Below, one piece after another: positions 14,858 through 23,520 of a stretch of DNA of 64,000 nucleotides. This DNA is from Vampirovibrionales bacterium (GTDB lineage: Bacteria > Cyanobacteriota > Vampirovibrionia > Vampirovibrionales > Vampirovibrionaceae): assembly GCA_016712355.1 (NCBI GenBank), contig JADJRF010000005.1, positions 434,001 to 498,000 on the forward strand, given 5' to 3'. The first letter of the stretch is position 1; every line of letters starts with the position of its first letter. Under the pieces are notes generated by a model that saw only the letters and a list, made by a program, of their open reading frames with translations, ran no database searches and was not told where the DNA came from. A program made the position numbers and the translations under genes.

Positions 14858-16572
14858 AATCCGCCTCCTTCCGGGGCCGAAAGCGCCCACCGGGCGTATG
14901 CGCCTAATAAGCCGCCGCGATGCCTCGCAGGCGGGGGCGTCCATCGCGCGCGTCGTTGCGCCAGAGCTTGGGCGACGCGTTCATGCGAACTCTCCAGACT
15001 GCCTACCCCTATTATATGCAAAGATCCGGCGTCCCGATCAAACGCCACGCCGTCGCCGTCTTCAATCAGGGCGATCGGTCCGCCGCGCATGGCTTCTGGC
15101 GCGACATGACCAATCACCGGCCCGCGCGACGCGCCCGAAAAGCGACCGTCGGTCATCAGCGCCACGCTTTCGCACAGGCGCGGATGCGACGCAATGGCCT
15201 CGGTCACGTAGAATTGTTCAGGCATACCGCTGGCCGCCGGGCCCTCATAGCGGATAATCACGGCGTCGCCCGGCTGAATCGCGCCACTGTGAATGGCCGC
15301 CAACGCATCGGCGGAAGCGTCGAAAACCCGCGCGCGTCCGGCAAAGCGTCGCATGGATTCCGGCAGCGCTGAGGTTTTCATCACCGCGCCCTCCGGCGCG
15401 AGCGTACCGAATAAGGCCAGCAAGCCGCCGCACGGACGCAGCGGCGCATCGCGACAAGCAATCACCTCTTCGGGTCGCAAGCCATGATTGGCGAGCAAAG
15501 CCGCCTGCGCCTGGAAATATCCCGCCGCCTGCAAGGCGTCCAGATTATCGCCCAGCGTCCGGCCGGTTACCGTCATCGCGTCGAGTCGCAGCCATGGGCG
15601 GATTTCCTGAAACACGCGGTAAGCCCCGCCCGCCTTCCACAGCACATTCGCGTTAAAACGACCTGAGGGCTTCACGTTGAGCAGAAACGGCACTTCGCGA
15701 TTGATTGCATTGACCGCCTCATACGAGAACGCCAGCCCCGCTTCACGCGCCAGCGCCGCCAGATGCAACAGGGCGTTGGTCGAGCCGCCGCAGGCCGCAT
15801 GTAAGGCCAACGCATTATGAATCGCCGCATCGGTGACGATCCGCCGAGGCGTCAGACCCGCGTCGATCAGGGCCATCAACTGGCGTCCCGCCTCACGCGC
15901 GTTCTGGCGCAGCGCGTTGAGATGGGCAGGAATCAGCGCAGCGCCAGGCAGTGCCAGGCCTAAGCCTTCGCAGAGCAACTGCATGGTCGCCCCCGTCCCG
16001 AAAAAGGCGCATGTGCCCGCAGAAGGACAGACAGACATCTGAAGACGGCGAAACGCGGGCGCATCCAACTCGCCACGGGCCAGTTGCGCTGCCGCCGCGC
16101 CCACGCCTTCCAGCGTCATGCCGTCTGGGCCCGAATCCATCACCCCGCCGGGAACCACAATGGCGGGCAGATCCAGACGAACGGCGGCGATTAAATGAGC
16201 CGGAACCGCTTTATCACCGCCTGGCAGAAACGCCACGCCGTCAAAATGCCCCGCCTGAGCATGCATTTCGCACGCCATGGCAATCACTTCGCGAGAAGCC
16301 AGGGAATAATCCATGCCGGGAGAGCCCTGCGCAATGCCGTCGCAGATATCCGTACAGCGGTAATGCGCAGGCGAGCCGCCCGTCGTCACCACGCCGCGCT
16401 CGACATCTTTTGAAAGCGCCTCCAGATGCGACGAGCAGGGATGCGAATCGCCTGCCGTCGCTTCAATTAAGACCCACGGCTGATTCGTATCGTCTTCACT
16501 CCAGCCGCAACCGACCCGCAGAGCATCCGCCTCGGGAGCGATGGCGCGGCGAGCGGCGCTACGACGCGTCAT
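14845..16572 (-). CDS. IlvD/Edd-superfamily sugar-acid dehydratase (YjhG/YagF-like)
   Basis: 575 residues. The fold is that of dihydroxy-acid, phosphogluconate and sugar-acid dehydratases; motifs such as I-N-R-E-V-P, H-L-D-A-M-T-V-T-G-x-T and C-P-S-A-G-T-C resemble the YjhG/YagF (xylonate dehydratase) branch, by memory. In the operon with KDG kinase and KDPG aldolase it should make 2-keto-3-deoxygluconate from gluconate or a related C6 acid. Xylonate is less likely because its product is not a KDG-kinase substrate. Cluster ligands: Cys46 and Cys188 are present, but the usual C-D-K reads G118-G119-D-K, so the middle Cys is missing. Its ATG overlaps the aldolase stop (ATGA). Confidence 0.85.
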   Translation of the reverse strand: MTRRSAARRAIAPEADALRVGCGWSEDDTNQPWVLIEATAGDSHPCSSHLEALSKDVERGVVTTGGSPAHYRCTDICDGIAQGSPGMDYSLASREVIAMACEMHAQAGHFDGVAFLPGGDKAVPAHLIAAVRLDLPAIVVPGGVMDSGPDGMTLEGVGAAAAQLARGELDAPAFRRLQMSVCPSAGTCAFFGTGATMQLLCEGLGLALPGAALIPAHLNALRQNAREAGRQLMALIDAGLTPRRIVTDAAIHNALALHAACGGSTNALLHLAALAREAGLAFSYEAVNAINREVPFLLNVKPSGRFNANVLWKAGGAYRVFQEIRPWLRLDAMTVTGRTLGDNLDALQAAGYFQAQAALLANHGLRPEEVIACRDAPLRPCGGLLALFGTLAPEGAVMKTSALPESMRRFAGRARVFDASADALAAIHSGAIQPGDAVIIRYEGPAASGMPEQFYVTEAIASHPRLCESVALMTDGRFSGASRGPVIGHVAPEAMRGGPIALIEDGDGVAFDRDAGSLHIIGVGSLESSHERVAQALAQRRARWTPPPARHRGGLLGAYARWALSAPEGGGLSTF

Positions 16573-17288
16573 CGTTTGGGGAGCGCCAATTGCTGACGAT
16601 AGCGATCTCGACGTCTAATCAACGTTTGAGCGCGTTTTCGTAACTCCCCTTCATTACGCTCGCCGATCGCCTGGACAGGAGCCAGACAGCCGCCCAGGCC
16701 GACGGTCAGCGCGCCTTGATCCAGATATTCAGTAAAATCCTCCAGCGTGACGCCGCCGGTCGGAATCAAGGGCAATTCGCCCAAGGGCTCATGCAGGGCC
16801 TTCAAAAACGCCGCCCCGCCCGCTTGCGCCGCCGGGAACACCTTCACCGCAGGCGCGCCCAGCGAAAACGCGCGCATGATCTCGGTCGGCGTGAAGGCCG
16901 CCGGAAAGTACGCAACGCCCGCCTCGTGCGCCCAGCGAATCAGAGCCTCGTCGAGAACAGGCGAGACGAAAAATCGCGCGCCCGCCTCTCGCATCGCCTG
17001 CGCCTGATCGATGGACAGTAACGTCCCGGCGCCGAACAGCGCCTGAGGATACTGCGCCGCCAGATTCTGCGTCACGAGCGCGGCGTCGGGCACGGTGCAG
17101 GTGATTTCAATGGCGTTGACCCCACACTCCAAGAGAATTTCCGCAGCCCATTGCGCGCCATCGGGCGTATAGGCGCGAATAACAGCGATCGCCTGTTCTT
17201 GCCGCAACGCCTCCAGAAGCGCCGCATGGCGCGCGGCAGCCGTTTCCCGCATTTCGAGCAATCCCGGTAATTCCAGCATGGTCAACAT
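16569..17288 (-). CDS. eda: KDPG/KHG aldolase
   Basis: 2-keto-3-deoxy-6-phosphogluconate aldolase, splitting KDPG to pyruvate and glyceraldehyde-3-phosphate. Visible marks are A-V-I-R, E-I-T-C-T-V-P with the general-base Glu, G-A-G-T, V-K-V-F-P-A with the Schiff-base Lys, and P-T-G-G-V for phosphate binding. At about 239 residues it is slightly longer than usual at both ends. A GAGGAGGG Shine-Dalgarno abuts ATG 17288; TTG 17285 or ATG 17279 is better spaced and may be the true start. It lies 12 bp behind the cyclase gene and overlaps the dehydratase start. Confidence 0.93.
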   Translation of the reverse strand: MLTMLELPGLLEMRETAAARHAALLEALRQEQAIAVIRAYTPDGAQWAAEILLECGVNAIEITCTVPDAALVTQNLAAQYPQALFGAGTLLSIDQAQAMREAGARFFVSPVLDEALIRWAHEAGVAYFPAAFTPTEIMRAFSLGAPAVKVFPAAQAGGAAFLKALHEPLGELPLIPTGGVTLEDFTEYLDQGALTVGLGGCLAPVQAIGERNEGELRKRAQTLIRRRDRYRQQLALPKR

Positions 17289-17300
17289 CCCTCCTCGCGC

Positions 17301-17942
17301 TTACGCCATTGAAGACAGGGGCCGCAGAATGGCCCGAGCCGGTGCGCCGTCGGCGCCGACAAGCGCCAGCGGCAGGCACGTCAGGTCGTAGTCGCCCGCT
17401 GTGGCCTGCGCCAAGTATAAACCCTCCAGCAGCGCCACGCCAGCGCCGAGCAAGCGTTTATGACACGGCGCGCCCACGCTGTCGAAGGCTTCTACTGACA
17501 AATAGTCAACGCCAATCAGGCGAACGCCGCGAGCGATGAGAAAATCTGCCGCCGCCAGAGACACATAGACAAAATTTTCATGAAAAGGTTCATGGAACCA
17601 GGGACGCGCGCTGTTTTTCGTTTTAAAGAGCGCGCGCGACACGCCCGCCCAGTCGAAGGCCTCCAGCTCCTCAACGGTGATGGCGCAGGGATCCGCAATC
17701 TCGAAAACGCGCGCCGGACCAACGAAAATCGACAGTGGCATCTCATCCAGCGTCTGACCGTCAGGCAGAAAATGGCAAGGAGCGTCTACATGCGTCCCCG
17801 TATGCGAGCCCAACGACAAGCGGCTGACGGTAGCCGGGTCGCCGCGGGCGATATCAAGCGCGCGATACGCCTCAATGGGGGGATCGCCGGGCCAGACAAC
17901 CAGACGCCCGTCGATGGGAGCCGAAATATCCAGAAGGGTCAT
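17301..17942 (-). CDS. Cyclase-family metal hydrolase (kynurenine formamidase-like)
   Basis: 213 residues with the cyclase/kynurenine-formamidase core: L-D-I-S-A-P near the start, W-P-G-D, H-T-G-T-H-V-D-A-P (metal-binding His/Asp), F-V-Y-V-S, and L-I-G-V-D-Y-L-S-V-E. The enzymes hydrolyse amides or lactones with bound metal. No tryptophan-degradation genes are near. As first gene of a sugar-acid operon it could be a lactonase or amidase feeding the dehydratase; that is inference from position only. An AGGCGG purine stretch precedes the ATG. Confidence 0.82.
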   Translation of the reverse strand: MTLLDISAPIDGRLVVWPGDPPIEAYRALDIARGDPATVSRLSLGSHTGTHVDAPCHFLPDGQTLDEMPLSIFVGPARVFEIADPCAITVEELEAFDWAGVSRALFKTKNSARPWFHEPFHENFVYVSLAAADFLIARGVRLIGVDYLSVEAFDSVGAPCHKRLLGAGVALLEGLYLAQATAGDYDLTCLPLALVGADGAPARAILRPLSSMA

Positions 17943-18013
17943 CGCGCGCCGCCTGTCCGAACAAAGACGCTTTGCGACCTGAAGAGCCTCTGGCGCCGGG
18001 CGTCGGTTGCGGG

Positions 18014-18019
18014 TATAGT
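18014..18019 (+). promoter_or_regulatory. Putative -10 box TATAGT of the tRNA-Ala gene
   Basis: TATAGT is 17 bp downstream of TGGCGC (17991-17996) and 20 bp before the tRNA 5' end. The -35 is weak, but the same TGGCGC-N17 arrangement occurs ahead of the bolA gene. Confidence 0.45.
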
Positions 18020-18039
18020 GGGAGCGTTCACCCGGTTGT

Positions 18040-18112
18040 GGGGGCGTAGCTCAGCTGGTAGAGCATCTGCTTTGCATGCAGAGGGTCGGCGGTTCGAGTC
18101 CGCTCGCCTCCA
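18040..18112 (+). tRNA. tRNA-Ala (anticodon TGC)
   Basis: A 73-nt cloverleaf. The acceptor stem is GGGGGCG/CGCCTCC (one G-U), the D-arm GCTC/GAGC, and the anticodon stem TCTGC/GCAGA with loop TTTGCAT (TGC). The variable loop is GGGTC, the T-arm GGCGG-TTCGAGT-CCGCT, and the discriminator A. The CCA end is not encoded. Confidence 0.97.
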
Positions 18113-18168
18113 CAGGGGTTCTCCGCCCATTGACAGGGCGAACGGTTCAGACCCGGCGCGCGATTGGC

Positions 18169-19629
18169 TCATAAAACGGCGCTCGCTGCGGGGTGAGATT
18201 GCAGAAACGCTTGGGCCTGAGCGGCGACGCGATGGGCTTCGCGGACGCAATCGTTGACCGAGACGCCGTTCAGGTAATTCCCCGCCAGAAAAACGCCTGG
18301 AAGCGCTGCCAGCGAATGACGCAGCGATTCCACCCGCGCCGGATGACCCACCACCGCTTGCGGAATAGCGCGCCGCCAGCGCGTCATAGTTTGAAAAACA
18401 GGCCGAAGCGGCTGAGGACAGTGAAAAACACCTGAGATATCGGCCAAGGCGGCATTGGCCAGCATGGCATCGTCCCAGTCGGCCAGCTCAGGGTCGCACA
18501 TCCCGCCGATAAAGGCGCTAAGAAGCGCGTAATCTTGCGGGGCGCGGTTGGGAAACAGGGCGCTGGCCCAAATAGCGCCCAACGTGCGAACGCCTTCCCC
18601 GCGCGGAATCAGACATCCGAATCCGTCGAGCGCATGCGGAATGGCCGCGCGTTCCACTCCCAGATGCGCCACGCTGACCGACGCATACGGAATCGACGCG
18701 AGGAAATCTCTCGGCGCAGCCGGTAACAGCCCGCCCAAGAGACGCCCCGCCGTATCAGCGGGCGTGGCCAGAATCACCGAACGCGCGTCGAACGAGCGTC
18801 CATCCGCCAGCGTGAGCCGATAACCGGCCTGGGGCTGTCGCAGCGATTCCAGCGCAATCACGGCGGCCCCGCTTAGCACGGCGTGCGCGGGCAACGCGGC
18901 GGCCAGCGCGTTAGGAAGCGCCTCCATGCCGCCCTCAAAGCTATAGAGAGCAGATTCCGAAGGATCCTGGCCTTTGCGTCCGGCAGAAGGCGAGGCCGGT
19001 TTCTTCTGAGAAAATCTCGCAGCGAGCGCCCCGCTGACAAAACCGCCGTACTGACGCTCCCACGCCGCCAGCTTGGGGAAAACCGCTTGCGCGCTCAGCG
19101 TTTCGGGATCCCCCGCATACACGCCAGCCAAAAAAGGATTAATCACCGCCGCCAGCGCTTCGGGTCCCAGACGTCGGCGCATCAGGCTGGCCACGCTTTC
19201 GTCATCGCCCGTTCGCCGCGCAGGTTGAGCCGGTTCGCAGAGCAGGCGCGCCTTGCCTTGCAGGCTCAGCAAAGGCGATTTAATAAACGCGCCCAGCGAC
19301 GTTGGGAGGGCGAGCAAGCGCTGATGCCGATAAATATAGCGGTTTTTCGCTTGCGACGATGCGCCGCAGGGCGTCAATCCCAGCGTTTGCGCAAGGCCTC
19401 GAATGGCATCGGCAGATTTCAAAAACGTATTGGGCCCGGCCTCGGTTTGAAACCCCTGTTCCCGAGCCGACTGGATTACGCCGCCTACGCGCGCAGCGCT
19501 CTCCAGCAGACGAATCCGGGCGCCCGTCTGTGACAGACCGAAGGCGACAGTCAGCCCACTAATGCCGCCGCCGACAATGATCGCGTCATAAAACGTCTCA
19601 GAAAGAGGCTCAGGAGAATGGCTCATCAT
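18169..19629 (-). CDS. hemY: Protoporphyrinogen oxidase (HemG/HemY-type flavoprotein)
   Basis: Converts protoporphyrinogen IX to protoporphyrin IX with FAD and oxygen. About 486 residues. The N-terminal dinucleotide motif V-G-G-G-I-S-G-L is followed by L-L-E-S-A-A-R-V-G-G-V-I. A typical mid-region P-N-T-F-L is present, and the C-terminal FAD motif region reads G-V-F-L-A-G-N-Y-L-N-G-V-S-V-N-D-C. ATG 19629 overlaps the hemH stop by one base (TGATG), so translation is coupled; the longer frame inside hemH is not needed. It is the last gene of the hemE-hemN-hemH-hemY operon. The O2-dependent enzyme sits beside the O2-independent HemN. Confidence 0.93.
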   Translation of the reverse strand: MMSHSPEPLSETFYDAIIVGGGISGLTVAFGLSQTGARIRLLESAARVGGVIQSAREQGFQTEAGPNTFLKSADAIRGLAQTLGLTPCGASSQAKNRYIYRHQRLLALPTSLGAFIKSPLLSLQGKARLLCEPAQPARRTGDDESVASLMRRRLGPEALAAVINPFLAGVYAGDPETLSAQAVFPKLAAWERQYGGFVSGALAARFSQKKPASPSAGRKGQDPSESALYSFEGGMEALPNALAAALPAHAVLSGAAVIALESLRQPQAGYRLTLADGRSFDARSVILATPADTAGRLLGGLLPAAPRDFLASIPYASVSVAHLGVERAAIPHALDGFGCLIPRGEGVRTLGAIWASALFPNRAPQDYALLSAFIGGMCDPELADWDDAMLANAALADISGVFHCPQPLRPVFQTMTRWRRAIPQAVVGHPARVESLRHSLAALPGVFLAGNYLNGVSVNDCVREAHRVAAQAQAFLQSHPAASAVL

Positions 19630-20702
19630 CACGATTGCCCTTGCGTCGATACAACCGGCATGGAAAACGCATCGCGCCAACGGTTCATCACGCGCTCGCG
19701 CGTCAGAGCGGCCAGCAGTTCGATAAAATCGGCATGGGCATTCATCACCGGCGCGCGGGCGCAGCGCGACACTCCCAGACGGCGCGCCATCGGCAACGCT
19801 TCTTCGTCTAGCTCCACCAGCGTTTCGATGTGATCCGAAACAAAACTGATTGGGACTGTCAGGATATTGTCAGCTCCGCGCGCCGCCGCCTGACTCAGCG
19901 TCTCCAGCGTGGACGGGGCCAGCCAGGGCATGCGCCCGACTTTGCTTTGATAGGCCATCGTCCAGGGATTTCGCGGGAAATAATCTCTCATGACCCGATG
20001 CGCACAGCGATCGAGATGCGTCGCGTACGGATCGCGCGTGCGCCGAACGTGAGAAACCGGCAGACTGTGCGCGCTAAACAGAATCGTGACCGCTTCCGCC
20101 GGACACGTCCAGTCGTACGCCTGTAATCCTTCCTGAATGCGCGCCGCCAGCGCCGCCAGATAAGCAGGACGTCGGCAGTATCCGGCAATGATGGAAAGCG
20201 GGGTCTGCGCTAACGGACTTTGAGCGAGCGCCGCGCGCAGGGCTTTAACGCTGGAGCCCGTCGTCGTGTAAGAAAAATGCGGGTACAGCGACAGCGCCGC
20301 CAGATGCGTCACGCCGTCTTGCGCCATCAACCGGACGACTTCCTCAGAGAAGGGGCGCCAGTAGCGCATCGCGACATAGACGCGCGCATCCAGCCCGCTG
20401 GCCGCTAACGCCTGTTGCAGCGCCTCAGCCTGAAGGCGCGTCAACGGCAACTGCGGCGATCCGCCCCCCATTCGCGCATAGGCGGCTTCGGCCAGCGCGC
20501 CGCGTCGCCATACAATCCAGCGGGCCAAGGCCGGTTGCAGCAGTCGGCTCAGCGGCAGCCGAATAATGTCGGGGTCGCTGAATAAATTACGCAAAAACGG
20601 CCGCACGCTGGCGCGATCATCGGGCCCGCCCATATTCATCAACACCACGCCTAGTCGCGCCGGCGACGTCGGGACGTTGACGTGAGAAGCGTGCGCGCCC
20701 AT
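19629..20702 (-). CDS. hemH: Ferrochelatase
   Basis: Inserts Fe2+ into protoporphyrin IX, the last step of protoheme synthesis. 357 residues. Marks are G-V-V-L-M-N-M-G-G-P at the N-terminus, Y-V-A-M-R-Y-W-R-P-F, L-Y-P-H-F-S-Y-T-T-T-G-S, F-S-A-H-S-L-P with the metal-binding His, Y-Q-S-K-V-G, and P-I-S-F-V-S-D-H-I-E-T-L with the conserved Glu. It starts three bases after the hemN stop. Confidence 0.96.
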   Translation of the reverse strand: MGAHASHVNVPTSPARLGVVLMNMGGPDDRASVRPFLRNLFSDPDIIRLPLSRLLQPALARWIVWRRGALAEAAYARMGGGSPQLPLTRLQAEALQQALAASGLDARVYVAMRYWRPFSEEVVRLMAQDGVTHLAALSLYPHFSYTTTGSSVKALRAALAQSPLAQTPLSIIAGYCRRPAYLAALAARIQEGLQAYDWTCPAEAVTILFSAHSLPVSHVRRTRDPYATHLDRCAHRVMRDYFPRNPWTMAYQSKVGRMPWLAPSTLETLSQAAARGADNILTVPISFVSDHIETLVELDEEALPMARRLGVSRCARAPVMNAHADFIELLAALTRERVMNRWRDAFSMPVVSTQGQS

Positions 20703-20705
20703 CGC

Positions 20706-22112
20706 CTAAAGCGTCCTCGAGAACGTCGGTCGTTGCGCGTTCAGGGTCTGTTCGCGCAAATAGGCGTCAAACGGCATGGCGACATTGCGGCTGAACAAGC
20801 GACCCAAAGGCGTCAGGGTCAGTCCATCCGAGTCCAGCAGCAGCAGGCCGTCCTCAGCCATCGGGGCCAAGGCGGCCAGCGCGTCGGCGAAATGCATCGA
20901 CGCCGAAACATTGAAGCGACGGGCCATCTCAGCAAAATCCAGCCGCCCCAGACACAGAATCCGATTAATTGTCCAACGCCTCAGCCGGTCTTCGTCGCTG
21001 AGTCGACACCCGCGATGCGCAGGCAGGCGCCCGGCGTCGACCGCCTCATAATATGCTGACAGTTTTTTAACGTTTTGCGCATACGCCCCGCTCAACCCGC
21101 TAATGGCACTGACGCCCATGCCGTAGAGATCGCAGCCGTCTCCAGCTTTGGTGGTATAGCCCATAAAATTGCGCGACAGGGTTCCTTCGCGCCGCGCCAC
21201 CGCAAGTTCGTCTTGCGGGCGGGCGAAATGATCCATGCCAATAGATTCATAGCCCGCCTCTGTCAGCCGGGCGACCGCGTGCGCCAGAATCTCAAATTTC
21301 ACGTCGCCCGACGGCAGGCTTTCAACCGGGATTTTGTTCTGATGCGGGCTGATCCAGGGCACATACGCGAAGTTATACAGCGCCAGCCGATCAGGGGCCA
21401 ACGCCAGCACTTCGCTGAGCGTACGATCCATGGTGTCCACGCTCTGATGAGGCAAGCCGTAGATTAAATCAATATTCACCCCGCCAAAACCCAGCGCGCG
21501 CGCATGCGATATCAGGGCGCCGGTTTCGTCGACGGTCTGTATCCGCTCGACGGCTTGCTGCGTCTGCGGATTGAAATCCTGCACGCCCAGACTGACGCGA
21601 TTAAAGCCCAGTTCGCGCAGCGTATCGAGCTGTTCACAGGTCGTAACGCACGGATCGATTTCGAGACTGATTTCCGCCTCAGGCGCCAGCGAAAAACGGC
21701 TGGCGATTCGCTGAAACAAGCGCCGCATTTGATCGCTCGACAGATACGTCGGCGTCCCGCCGCCCCAATGCAATTGAACTACCGGTCGATCCGGCGCTAT
21801 CAACGCCGCCAGCTGGTCGATCTCGCGAAACAAGTAACCCAGATAGCGCTCAGCCTGATCGCGCTGGCGCGTGACGATGACATTACAACTGCAAAAAAGG
21901 CAACGATGCTCGCAAAACGGCAAATGCGTATATAGCGACAGCGTTCCGGTATAATCCGGCGAATCCGGCGCGTTGCTCTGGCGGATATGCGCCTCAAAGT
22001 CCGCCGCGTCAAAAGACTCTGTCCACATCGGCGCAGTCGGATAACTCGTATAACGCGGCCCGCTGGCGTCGTAGCGGCGCAGCAGCGCAGCCGACGGCGA
22101 ATTAAACGCCAT
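20706..22112 (-). CDS. hemN: Oxygen-independent coproporphyrinogen III oxidase
   Basis: Radical-SAM enzyme decarboxylating coproporphyrinogen III to protoporphyrinogen IX without oxygen. About 468 residues from ATG 22112, within an 11-bp overlap with hemE; the longer reading to 22220 lies inside hemE. It has R-Y-T-S-Y-P-T-A at the N-terminus, the HemN-specific cluster motif F-C-E-H-R-C-L-F-C-S-C-N (CxxxCxxCxC), H-W-G-G-G-T-P-T, and a HemN_C domain with M-G-Y-T-T. The extra fourth Cys (C-S-C-N) separates true HemN from HemW. Confidence 0.95.
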   Translation of the reverse strand: MAFNSPSAALLRRYDASGPRYTSYPTAPMWTESFDAADFEAHIRQSNAPDSPDYTGTLSLYTHLPFCEHRCLFCSCNVIVTRQRDQAERYLGYLFREIDQLAALIAPDRPVVQLHWGGGTPTYLSSDQMRRLFQRIASRFSLAPEAEISLEIDPCVTTCEQLDTLRELGFNRVSLGVQDFNPQTQQAVERIQTVDETGALISHARALGFGGVNIDLIYGLPHQSVDTMDRTLSEVLALAPDRLALYNFAYVPWISPHQNKIPVESLPSGDVKFEILAHAVARLTEAGYESIGMDHFARPQDELAVARREGTLSRNFMGYTTKAGDGCDLYGMGVSAISGLSGAYAQNVKKLSAYYEAVDAGRLPAHRGCRLSDEDRLRRWTINRILCLGRLDFAEMARRFNVSASMHFADALAALAPMAEDGLLLLDSDGLTLTPLGRLFSRNVAMPFDAYLREQTLNAQRPTFSRTL

Positions 22113-23190
22113 GGCTTGCGCCTGTGGCCAATAACCGCGCGCTGTCACGAATGGTGTCGACCAGCAGGCGGACGTTCTCTCGGGGCGTTTGCGGTAACAG
22201 CCCATGGCCCACATTGGCAATAAAGCCGCGTGCGCCGCCTTCTGACAATAACTCCAGCGCCAGGCCGCGCACCACGTCAGGACCTGCCAGCAGGGCGACA
22301 GGGTCCAGATTCCCCTGTAGCGCCAGATTCGGTCCCAGCCGGGCCCGCGCGTCGCTCAACGGCGTCAACCAGTCGACGCTGACGCAATCGACCCCGGTTT
22401 GCGCCATAGCTTCCAGCAGATGCGGCGAGCCGTTGACGTACAGCGTCACCGGCGCTTTGTCGCCAATGGCCTCGACAATACGCGCGACAGACGGTTGAAT
22501 AAATGCGCGATACGTCGGCGCATCGACAATCCCGGCCCAGGTGTCGAATAACTGAACGGCTTGGGCGCCCGCCTCGATTTGGGCGCCAAGATAGGCGATA
22601 ATTGTCTCGCTAAGCTTGTCGAGCAGTTGCCGTAACACGGCCGGCTCGTTATAGAGCATCTGTTTCAGATGCATAAAATGCCGCGAGCCGCCGCCTTCAA
22701 TCATGTAGGCGGCCAGTGTCCAGGGCGCGCCTGCAAAACCGATGAGCGCCGTCTGGGGCTGCTGGCGCAGTTCGTGACGCAGCAGTCGCAGCAGATCGCC
22801 CACAAATCCCATACGGGCGTGCGGATCGGGAATGGCTAATCGCGCTACGTCTGCCGCCGAGCGCACAGGCGTCTCAAAACGCGGACCGCCATCGCCAAAA
22901 TGCAGGGTCATGCCCATGGCTTCACACGGGATTAAGATGTCGCAAAACATAATCACGGCATCGACGTCAAAGGCGCGCAGGGGCTGAAGCGATACTTCTG
23001 CCGCCAGTTCCGGCGTCTTACAAAGCGTCAGAAAATCTACCCGGCTGCGAATAGCCTGATACTCATCCATATAACGCCCGGCCTGTCGCATCAACCACAC
23101 AGGCGGACGCGCCAAAGGTTCTCGCGCCAAAGCCCGCAGCAGCAAAGGGGCCTGAGAATCAGCGGGAGAAACGGCGTCTAGCGGCGTCAC
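22102..23190 (-). CDS. hemE: Uroporphyrinogen decarboxylase
   Basis: Converts uroporphyrinogen III to coproporphyrinogen III. Family blocks are V-W-L-M-R-Q-A-G-R-Y-M-D-E-Y, F-C-D-I-L-I-P with the catalytic Asp, G-F-A-G-A-P-W-T-L, F-D-T-W-A-G and L-Q-G-N-L-D-P. GTG 23190 was preferred because AAAGGA lies eight bases upstream; TTG 23220 would add ten residues without a Shine-Dalgarno. It is first in the heme operon. The upstream gap contains a TAAAAT box (about 23305-23310, minus strand). Confidence 0.95.
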   Translation of the reverse strand: MTPLDAVSPADSQAPLLLRALAREPLARPPVWLMRQAGRYMDEYQAIRSRVDFLTLCKTPELAAEVSLQPLRAFDVDAVIMFCDILIPCEAMGMTLHFGDGGPRFETPVRSAADVARLAIPDPHARMGFVGDLLRLLRHELRQQPQTALIGFAGAPWTLAAYMIEGGGSRHFMHLKQMLYNEPAVLRQLLDKLSETIIAYLGAQIEAGAQAVQLFDTWAGIVDAPTYRAFIQPSVARIVEAIGDKAPVTLYVNGSPHLLEAMAQTGVDCVSVDWLTPLSDARARLGPNLALQGNLDPVALLAGPDVVRGLALELLSEGGARGFIANVGHGLLPQTPRENVRLLVDTIRDSARLLATGASHGV

Positions 23191-23520
23191 AGGAAGAATC
23201 CTTTGCGGGGAGGCGGTCAAAGGGAACGGTCAGGGGACTGGGCAATTGAGCATGGCACGCGCGGGTCTGGTTGCGCGCCCGTAATACCCAGACGCTCCGG
23301 GCTTATTTTACCTCAAAGGCCGGGATTTCGTTGAGACATCCGGCGGATATCCTTTCTATAAAAGGGTTTTCAGCTCTTAACAGTTGGATAAAATAGACGT
23401 AAAGGCATTCCCTTTTCCATGCGTTTTGTTATAATCCGCTTGACAGGCTTTTAATTCCATTAGCGCAAACGTGTGGCGCTTGAAACGCCTGTTCAATCGG
23501 GCGCAAGGAGTCGGGTTTCA
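23191..23520. other. 330-bp divergent promoter region between hemE and an unknown gene
   Basis: No gene is seen. The segment is more AT-rich than its surroundings. On the plus strand it has TATAAT (23430-23435) and GATAAAAT (about 23390) ahead of the gene at 23521, plus a short CCTTT/AAAGG inverted repeat near 23350-23365. On the minus strand TAAAAT faces hemE. No strong -35 was found for any of these. Confidence 0.5.

Noticed and set aside
18121..18150. Short inverted repeat CGCCC/GGGCG after the tRNA
   Set aside because: Five-base stem with no T-tract on either strand, so not called a terminator.
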